From positions 1-11,122 of the forward strand of contig DGTW01000236.1 in assembly GCA_002393835.1 (NCBI GenBank): a stretch of DNA of 11,122 nt, read 5' to 3'. The notes beneath the pieces were generated by a model that saw nothing but the letters and a program-made list of their open reading frames with translations, was not told the origin of the DNA and did not search any database. Positions 6,912 to 11,122 of the stretch are shown piece after piece. The position numbers and the translations under genes are program-made. The stretch's first letter is position 1, and each line of letters begins with the position of its first letter. The stretch is from Treponema sp. UBA4326 (GTDB taxonomy: Bacteria > Spirochaetota > Spirochaetia > Treponematales > Treponemataceae).

Positions 6912-6939
6912 ATTATGACAAAATATCATTTTTTGTCAT
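6912..6939 (-). promoter_or_regulatory. fabF promoter
   Basis: On the minus strand ATGACA (6934-6939, 5 of 6) is separated by 16 bp from CATAAT (6912-6917, 5 of 6), which is preceded by TGT as an extended -10. The leader would be about 120 bases and contains three hairpins. Confidence 0.5.
6915..6939. promoter_or_regulatory. Inverted repeat overlapping the fabF promoter, candidate operator
   Basis: ATGACAAAA (6915-6923) and TTTTGTCAT (6931-6939) form perfect 9-bp arms around seven bases. The arms span from the -10 to the -35 box, so a dimeric protein bound here would block the polymerase. It does not look like the known FapR site by eye. The regulator is unknown. Confidence 0.45.
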
Positions 6940-6988
6940 TTTGTTCAAGTGAGAAAAAGCTGACGATGTAGAAAAAAAATAGATTCAT

Positions 6989-6997
6989 TGCTATGAT
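6989..6997 (+). promoter_or_regulatory. Extended -10 for the acidic protein gene
   Basis: TGCTATGAT at 6989-6997 fits an extended -10 (TG-N-TATAAT). The leader would be about 20 bases and contains the ribosome site. No clear -35 box is visible. Confidence 0.4.
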
Positions 6998-7024
6998 TGT
7001 CACATTCGGGAAAAGGGGAAGAAA

Positions 7025-7483
7025 ATGACCGACGACGAACTTTTGATTGAATCACTATCAATAATACAGACGCAGATAAAAGAAGAACTTGATGACGAAA
7101 AGGGCGAAAGCGAGGCCAGCAAGGAAATCCGCCAGGACTACGAGGAAGTTCTGGAACTTTTAAGCTACATCGTCCCCAAAATCAAGGGAATCGATTCACT
7201 TTACGAAGAACTTGATGAAGACGAATTTGCCTTTATCGCAGAATGTCTGGAAAACTATCAGGATAATTTTATAATCGATGGAAGAAATCCCCAAAAACTC
7301 AAAGAAGACGAAGAAAAATATTCCCAGCTAAGCGACATTCTCTTTGAGCTATACGATGACGACGATGACGACGATGAGGACGGAGACGAAGAAAATTTTG
7401 ACGAAGCGGAAGATGGTGAAGATTACGAAGAAAGTGATGGGGATGAAGATATAGAGGCTGGCTTGGAAGAAGACGGAAAATAA
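7025..7483 (+). CDS. Small acidic protein with an Asp/Glu-rich tail, function unknown
   Basis: A 152-residue cytosolic protein with no signal or membrane segment. Residues 1-110 are predicted mostly helical by eye, with regularly spaced Leu and Ile (LLIESLSIIQTQI, VLELLSYIVPKI, ILFEL). Residues 111-151 are an extreme acidic tail that starts with seven Asp and holds a single Leu and hardly any other hydrophobic residue. Such tails often mimic DNA or bind basic proteins, but nothing here proves that. The start is supported by AGGGGA just upstream. It is divergent from fabF and sits 50 bp before the AAA-ATPase gene on the same strand; that gene has its own -10 box, so co-transcription is possible but not required. 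No family was recognised. Confidence 0.82.
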   Translation: MTDDELLIESLSIIQTQIKEELDDEKGESEASKEIRQDYEEVLELLSYIVPKIKGIDSLYEELDEDEFAFIAECLENYQDNFIIDGRNPQKLKEDEEKYSQLSDILFELYDDDDDDDEDGDEENFDEAEDGEDYEESDGDEDIEAGLEEDGK

Positions 7484-7518
7484 GACGCGGCAATTTTATA
7501 GAAAGATTTACTTGCCTG

Positions 7519-7527
7519 TGCTATAAT
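7519..7527 (+). promoter_or_regulatory. Extended -10 producing a leaderless mRNA for the AAA-ATPase gene
   Basis: TGCTATAAT (7519-7527) is a perfect extended -10. Only six bases lie between it and the ATG at 7534, so transcription should start at or beside the A of the start codon. No Shine-Dalgarno sequence exists. Confidence 0.6.
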
Positions 7528-7533
7528 TTTTGT

Positions 7534-9108
7534 ATGACCAATCGATTTCTGCCAATCGGCATTCAGGATTTTGAGGATTTACGCAATCGCGGTGCTGTTT
7601 ATGTAGATAAGACTCATCTTGTCTACAAGCTTGCCACCGAAGGAAAACCCTATTTTTTGAGCCGCCCACGCCGATTCGGAAAAAGCCTTTTGCTTTCAAC
7701 ACTTGAAGCCTACTTCCTTGGCAAAAAAGATTTGTTCAAAGGGCTCGCCATTGAAAAGCTGGAAAAGGACTGGGTTGAATATCCTGTTATAAAAATCAGT
7801 TTCGGGCGAAGCTCCTACGAATCCCGCGACAATCTTCTTGCCGTCATTGACAACATTTTGAGTGAGCACGAGCGTTTTTTTACTTTTGAAAAAAAGTCAG
7901 AAAATCCGTCAGTTCGTCTGGACAACCTCATTCATTTTGCCTATGAAAAGACAGGAAAACAGGTCGTCATCCTAATCGACGAATACGACAAGCCAATTTT
8001 GGACGCGCTCTACACCGAATACGAGGAGCAGAACCGTCAGGAGTTGCGCAGTTTTTACAGCCCGTTAAAGGACTGTGACCAGTTCATCCGCTTTTTGTTC
8101 ATCACGGGAATCACGAAGGTGAGCCATGTGAACATTTTCTCAGGTCTCAATCAGCTCAACGACATCAGCCTTACTCAAAGCTATTCTTCAATCTGTGGCG
8201 TTTCGGAAAATGAGCTGGAAAAGTATTTTATGCCGGAGATTGAAGCCCTTGCCGAAGAGCAGGAAATGAGCCTTGAAGAAACAAAGGCCAAGCTCGCCCA
8301 GATGTACGACGGCTATCATTTTACCCACAATGTTGAGGGCGTTTACAATCCATTCTGCCTTTTAAAGTGCTTTTCCGACAAGGATTTCGGCTCATACTGG
8401 TTTGAGAGCGGCACGCCGTCTTTATTGGTAAAAACGCTCCAAAATCAGCCGGTTGAGCTTACAAACATCGTAAACGGAAGATTTGCGAACGAAAATCAAT
8501 TTAAGAACTACGACCCGGACTCAAAGAACATGCTCCCGGTCATTTACCAGAGCGGCTACCTTACGATTAAGGATTTTGAGAAAGAAACCCGCCTCTACAA
8601 GCTGGACTTTCCCAATCAGGAAGTGGAAGAAGGCTTTCTTGATGTCCTGCTTAAAAAATTCATCACGGTGCCCTATGACGACATCGGCCTTGAAATCAAC
8701 AATTTGCGAGTCGCACTGCGTGACAAAAATCTCGACCGTGCCATGAACATCATCAAGTCCGCCATAGCAGACCTTCCCACCGTGGTCAAAAAGGACATGT
8801 GCGAGAATTACTACGAGTCGGTCACTCATCTCATGTTCCGCATGACAGGCTGGCGGGTGGTCTCAGAATTGCAAAACATCTCTGGCCGGAGCGATGTCGT
8901 TGTGGCCTCGAAAGACAGCGTTTTCATCTTCGAGCTGAAAATGGACAAGGGACGGCCATTCGAGCAGGTCGCGGAAGAAGCCCTGGCCCAGATTGACGCC
9001 AACGGATATTCACAAAGATTTTCTGTCAGCGGAAAGAAAATGTACAAGGTAGCTCTTGTCTTCTCTAGTGAGGGAAAGGGGCTTTTGGGCTGGAAGGTCA
9101 AGGAATAA
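7534..9108 (+). CDS. AAA-ATPase-like protein with C-terminal PD-(D/E)XK nuclease-like domain
   Basis: A 524-residue protein of the DUF1703-type family (AAA-ATPase_like plus PDDEXK). The N terminus has the family hallmark FLPIGIQDFEDLRNRGAVYV, followed by DKTHLVYKL. A Walker A variant RPRRFGKS lies at 44-51, Walker B VILIDEYD at 145-152, and the family ITGITKVSHVNIFSGLN segment near 189-206. The C-terminal domain (about 425-524) has the nuclease-fold signature: Glu445, Asp454 in GRSDVVV, FELK (466-469) and a downstream Gln in AQID. All key residues are present, so it is likely active as an ATPase and possibly a nuclease. Substrate and role are not established for the family; defence or mobile-element functions have been suggested. 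It interrupts the fab gene set together with the acidic gene. The ATG at 7534 directly precedes the conserved N terminus. Confidence 0.93.
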   Translation: MTNRFLPIGIQDFEDLRNRGAVYVDKTHLVYKLATEGKPYFLSRPRRFGKSLLLSTLEAYFLGKKDLFKGLAIEKLEKDWVEYPVIKISFGRSSYESRDNLLAVIDNILSEHERFFTFEKKSENPSVRLDNLIHFAYEKTGKQVVILIDEYDKPILDALYTEYEEQNRQELRSFYSPLKDCDQFIRFLFITGITKVSHVNIFSGLNQLNDISLTQSYSSICGVSENELEKYFMPEIEALAEEQEMSLEETKAKLAQMYDGYHFTHNVEGVYNPFCLLKCFSDKDFGSYWFESGTPSLLVKTLQNQPVELTNIVNGRFANENQFKNYDPDSKNMLPVIYQSGYLTIKDFEKETRLYKLDFPNQEVEEGFLDVLLKKFITVPYDDIGLEINNLRVALRDKNLDRAMNIIKSAIADLPTVVKKDMCENYYESVTHLMFRMTGWRVVSELQNISGRSDVVVASKDSVFIFELKMDKGRPFEQVAEEALAQIDANGYSQRFSVSGKKMYKVALVFSSEGKGLLGWKVKE

Positions 9109-9128
9109 CGCCCGCCAGAACTCGCTTC

Positions 9129-9160
9129 CCTGTCATTCCAGGCTTGACCCGGAGTCTCCT
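9129..9160. repeat. REP-like intergenic repeat downstream of the AAA-ATPase gene
   Basis: The stretch contains TGTCATTCCAGGCTTGACCC, closely resembling a widely dispersed intergenic word family (TGTCATT...GGCTTGACC...GG). TCCAGG (9137-9142) pairs with CCCGGA (9148-9153) with one mismatch around CTTGA. Copy number in this genome cannot be judged from the window. Confidence 0.5.
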
Positions 9161-9172
9161 CTTACACAAAAA

Positions 9173-9200
9173 AACTGGCCTCACCGAAGCAAGACCAGTT
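9173..9200 (-). terminator. Rho-independent terminator of the fabD-fabG transcript
   Basis: Read on the minus strand, AACTGG-type arms (9173-9178 with 9195-9200, then two more pairs after a mismatch) form a hairpin followed by seven T. It lies 177 bases after the fabG stop. Confidence 0.65.
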
Positions 9201-9210
9201 AAATAAAATC

Positions 9211-9258
9211 AGCGACAGGAGGTCACATTCCGCTAAGGATAAATAGCGACAGGAGGTC
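9211..9258. repeat. Direct repeat AGCGACAGGAGGTC, two copies
   Basis: Identical 14-mers at 9211-9224 and 9245-9258, 34 bp apart. Each is the core of a small hairpin GCGAC-AGGAG-GTC(A/G)C, perfect in the second copy. Confidence 0.55.
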
Positions 9259-9300
9259 GCGTCAAAAAAGCTGAAAAAAATCCCGCGAGAATTTTTCGAA

Positions 9301-9326
9301 CCAAAAATCCATCCATGGATTTTTGG
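9301..9326. other. Perfect 12-bp inverted repeat downstream of fabG
   Basis: CCAAAAATCCAT (9301-9312) is the exact reverse complement of 9315-9326, separated by two bases. On the minus strand the apex reads CATGGATG. It lies 50 bases after fabG in the convergent gap. Confidence 0.65.
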
Positions 9327-9357
9327 ATTCGTACGAGAATTTCTCTCTTTGCTTTAT

Positions 9358-9374
9358 CCCTGCCTCCTGCAGGG
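9358..9374 (-). other. Short hairpin directly after the fabG stop
   Basis: On the minus strand CCCTGC-AGGAG-GCAGGG follows the fabG stop codon by two bases. The loop AGGAG is the same as in the two direct-repeat hairpins nearby although the stem is different. Confidence 0.45.
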
Positions 9375-9376
9375 CA

Positions 9377-10126
9377 TTAGCAGCCCATGCCGCCGTCAAC
9401 GCCAAGCACCTGACCTGTGATGTATGTGCTCAAATCGCTGGCAAGGAAGAGAGCCGCATTTGCGATGTCCTCTGGCTTTCCTGCCCGCTTCAACGGCAAG
9501 CCCTCGACCCACTGGGCTTTCATGTCGTCTTTGAGAACGGCAGTCATATCAGTCTCGATGAAGCCCGGTGCGATTGCATTTACGCGAACGCCACGGCTTC
9601 CCACTTCTTTTGCCAGGGCCTTTGAGTAAGCGATGATTCCGCCCTTTGAGGCCGCATAGTTGACCTGACCGCCCTGTCCGTGAAGCCCAACGATTGAAGC
9701 CATGTTAATGATTGAGCAAGATTTGTCTTTTGCACGAATCATGTTGCTTGAAACAATCTGGCTGATAAGGAAGACACTTGTAAGGTTGATGCGGATTACA
9801 TCATCCCAGTCTGCCTTCTTCATGCGGAAAGAAAGACCGTCGCGGGTGATTCCTGCATTGTTCACAAGAATGTCGAATGTGCCGGCCTCAGCCAGAGCAG
9901 CCTTTACGACCTCAGTGACTTGCTCCGCGTTTCCCACATCAGCGTAAATCTCGTGGAAAGCGACACCGTTATCAGCGGCAAGCTTTTCCAAATCCGCTTT
10001 GGCGGCACTTGGCTTTGAGCACAAGCCCCAAACCTCAGCCCCGTTCTTCAAATATGCCTCAACAATAGCCTTGCCAATTCCCCGGCTGCTTCCTGTCACA
10101 AGTGCTTTTTTATTCTTCAACAACAT
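9377..10126 (-). CDS. fabG: 3-oxoacyl-ACP reductase
   Basis: NADPH-dependent reductase that converts 3-oxoacyl-ACP to 3-hydroxyacyl-ACP. At 249 residues it is a complete classical short-chain dehydrogenase. The cofactor motif TGSSRGIG is at 11-18 and NNAG at 89-92. The catalytic tetrad is Asn114, Ser144, Tyr157 and Lys161 (YAASK). The IAPGFIETDM motif and the C-terminal ITGQVLGVDGGMGC are typical of FabG rather than of other dehydrogenases, and the fab context agrees. AGGAGA lies about seven bases upstream of the ATG at 10126. It follows fabD after a 208-bp gap filled by a long palindrome, and its transcript probably ends at the terminator at 9173-9200. Confidence 0.97.
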   Translation of the reverse strand: MLLKNKKALVTGSSRGIGKAIVEAYLKNGAEVWGLCSKPSAAKADLEKLAADNGVAFHEIYADVGNAEQVTEVVKAALAEAGTFDILVNNAGITRDGLSFRMKKADWDDVIRINLTSVFLISQIVSSNMIRAKDKSCSIINMASIVGLHGQGGQVNYAASKGGIIAYSKALAKEVGSRGVRVNAIAPGFIETDMTAVLKDDMKAQWVEGLPLKRAGKPEDIANAALFLASDLSTYITGQVLGVDGGMGC

Positions 10127-10147
10127 AAATTTCTCCTTTTAATTTTT

Positions 10148-10327
10148 AACCACAGATGTCTCAGATTAACACAGATTATAAATATCGTATTTCAAATGCA
10201 TTTTGTAATCATCAAGTTTATCCTAAAACTGAAAATTATAAATTACGTTTTATAAGAAAACTTGATATCATTCAAAAAGCATGACACACAAAGAATCTAA
10301 TCTGTGCCATCTGTGTAATCTGTGGTT
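10148..10327. repeat. 180-bp imperfect palindrome between fabD and fabG, MITE-like
   Basis: The outer ends AACCACAGAT (10148-10157 and its complement at 10318-10327) continue inward as CACAGAT words spaced 9-10 bp, three per arm in opposite orientation. The match continues further in: TGCATTTTG faces a TGCTTTTTG complement, ATCAAGTTT (10213-10221) faces AAACTTGAT, and AAAAC faces GTTTT near the centre. The element has no coding capacity. No target-site duplication is visible at its edges. It lies inside the fabD-fabG transcript and would fold into a long hairpin. Confidence 0.65.
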
Positions 10328-10334
10328 TCAAAGT

Positions 10335-11122
10335 TTACAGTCCGTTGATTCCTTCAGCAGTATTCACCGGTGTACATGCGAGAGTTGCGCCGAGTTCTGT
10401 CTGACCCCAGAGGCCACTCAAAACTTTGCCTGGTCCTACTTCGAGGATTACCCACTCGTTTGCTGAATCTTCTTTAATCATGTCGGCAAGGACTTTCTCT
10501 TCGTCTGTCCAGCGAACCGGATGAGTGAGGTGGTCAACTGCGCTTACTTTTGCAGGAGCACCCTCTGTGACTTTTTTGCCTGTGACATTTGAGAAAAGAG
10601 TGATTTTCGGATCACAGAATGTGTATGGCTCCAAAGCAACCTTGAAATTGTCGGCTGCACGCTGCATGAGCGGTGAGTGGAATGGACCTGCAACTGCAAG
10701 GCGGACTGTTCGGCGAGCACCTGCTGCTTTTGCGGCCTCCTCTGCCTTTGTAAGACCATCAGCGGTTCCAGAAATTACTGTCTGTTTGACACTGTTGAGG
10801 TTTGCGGCATAAGCGCCTTCGATTCCGTTAGCGATTTCTTCAACTTTCTCTGGTGGCAAACCGAGGATTGCGCTCATTCCAGGAGCATTTCCGGCGTATT
10901 CTTCGGCGATCTGCTCGCATACTTTCTGCATGATTGAGCCGCGCTGGCAGACAACTTTGATAACGTCCTCAAAAGAAAGGATTCCGGCTGCATACAAAGC
11001 AGGGAACTCGCCCAAAGAGAAGCCCATTGCGGCACTTGGCTCGATTCCTTTTGATTTAAGGGCTGCCATAACAGCAAGGCTGGCCGCAGTAATTGCGAGC
11101 TGGCTGTTGTCGCTTCTATTTA
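10335..11122 (-). CDS. fabD: Malonyl-CoA:ACP transacylase, C-terminal part (5' end beyond window)
   Basis: Transfers malonyl from CoA to acyl carrier protein, providing the extender unit for FabF. The frame stays open to the right edge: before the ATG at 11069 it reads SDNSQLAITAASLAV, matching the conserved family segment ahead of the active site, so that ATG is internal and not the start. The visible 261 residues contain the nucleophile motif GFSLGEF, the substrate-binding Arg region CQRGSIMQ, the catalytic-His motif AGPFHSPLMQ and the downstream SNVTGKKV. About 40-60 residues are missing at the N terminus by comparison with typical FabD length. Just after its stop codon begins the palindrome, and then fabG. 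Confidence 0.96.
   Translation of the reverse strand, partial: NRSDNSQLAITAASLAVMAALKSKGIEPSAAMGFSLGEFPALYAAGILSFEDVIKVVCQRGSIMQKVCEQIAEEYAGNAPGMSAILGLPPEKVEEIANGIEGAYAANLNSVKQTVISGTADGLTKAEEAAKAAGARRTVRLAVAGPFHSPLMQRAADNFKVALEPYTFCDPKITLFSNVTGKKVTEGAPAKVSAVDHLTHPVRWTDEEKVLADMIKEDSANEWVILEVGPGKVLSGLWGQTELGATLACTPVNTAEGINGL

Noticed and set aside
6784..7024. Hidden acpP or other small gene between fabF and the acidic gene
   Set aside because: No frame with the acyl-carrier DSL motif or a ribosome site was found; the gap is leader, promoter and hairpins.
8521..8829. Minus-strand 102-codon open frame inside the AAA-ATPase gene
   Set aside because: The sense strand encodes a conserved, uninterrupted protein; the antisense frame has no start signals.
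9211..9260. CRISPR-like array
   Set aside because: Only two 14-bp copies with one 20-bp gap and no cas genes.
9323..9625. Plus-strand 100-codon open frame over the fabG 3' end
   Set aside because: It overlaps conserved FabG coding sequence on the opposite strand and shows no recognisable protein pattern.
10335..11069. Taking ATG 11069 as the fabD start
   Set aside because: The frame is open to the window edge and the residues before this ATG match the conserved FabD segment, so the real start is outside.

Overview
The window looks like a spirochaete chromosome, most likely a host-associated Treponema. This is an inference. It rests on a lipoprotein built from InlB-type B-repeats plus BspA-type leucine-rich repeats behind a relaxed lipobox, on a CsgG/LpoB-like domain joined to a small outer-membrane barrel, and on an AAA-ATPase/PD-(D/E)XK protein of a type often multicopy in such genomes. 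No rRNA, tRNA, CRISPR array or transposase gene was seen.

Left part (1-4723): an unrecognised minus-strand gene runs off the left edge (1-409). Next is a minus-strand operon, transcribed right to left, of a CsgG/LpoB-like barrel protein (3373-4281) and a 966-residue surface lipoprotein (458-3358). A small XRE-family regulator (4430-4723) is divergent from it. The shared 148-bp gap holds back-to-back promoters and three CTAATTT direct repeats spaced 31 and 32 bp, a plausible operator set.

Right part (4724-11122): type II fatty-acid synthesis genes on the minus strand, in transcription order fabD (cut by the right edge), fabG, then fabF and fabZ. Together they cover malonyl loading of ACP, ketoreduction, condensation and dehydration. 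The set is split between fabG and fabF by two plus-strand genes, an acidic protein (7025-7483) and an AAA/PD-(D/E)XK protein (7534-9108). acpP, commonly found between fabG and fabF, is not present. fabZ carries an apparent one-base frameshift near its N terminus.

Gaps between the fab genes are rich in secondary structure: a 180-bp imperfect palindrome between fabD and fabG, a GC-rich nested repeat with a heptamer array between fabF and fabZ, and several hairpins with different stems but GGA-containing apical loops. The fabF promoter overlaps a 9-7-9 inverted repeat that may be an operator. Two plus-strand genes appear to be transcribed as leaderless or nearly leaderless mRNAs.
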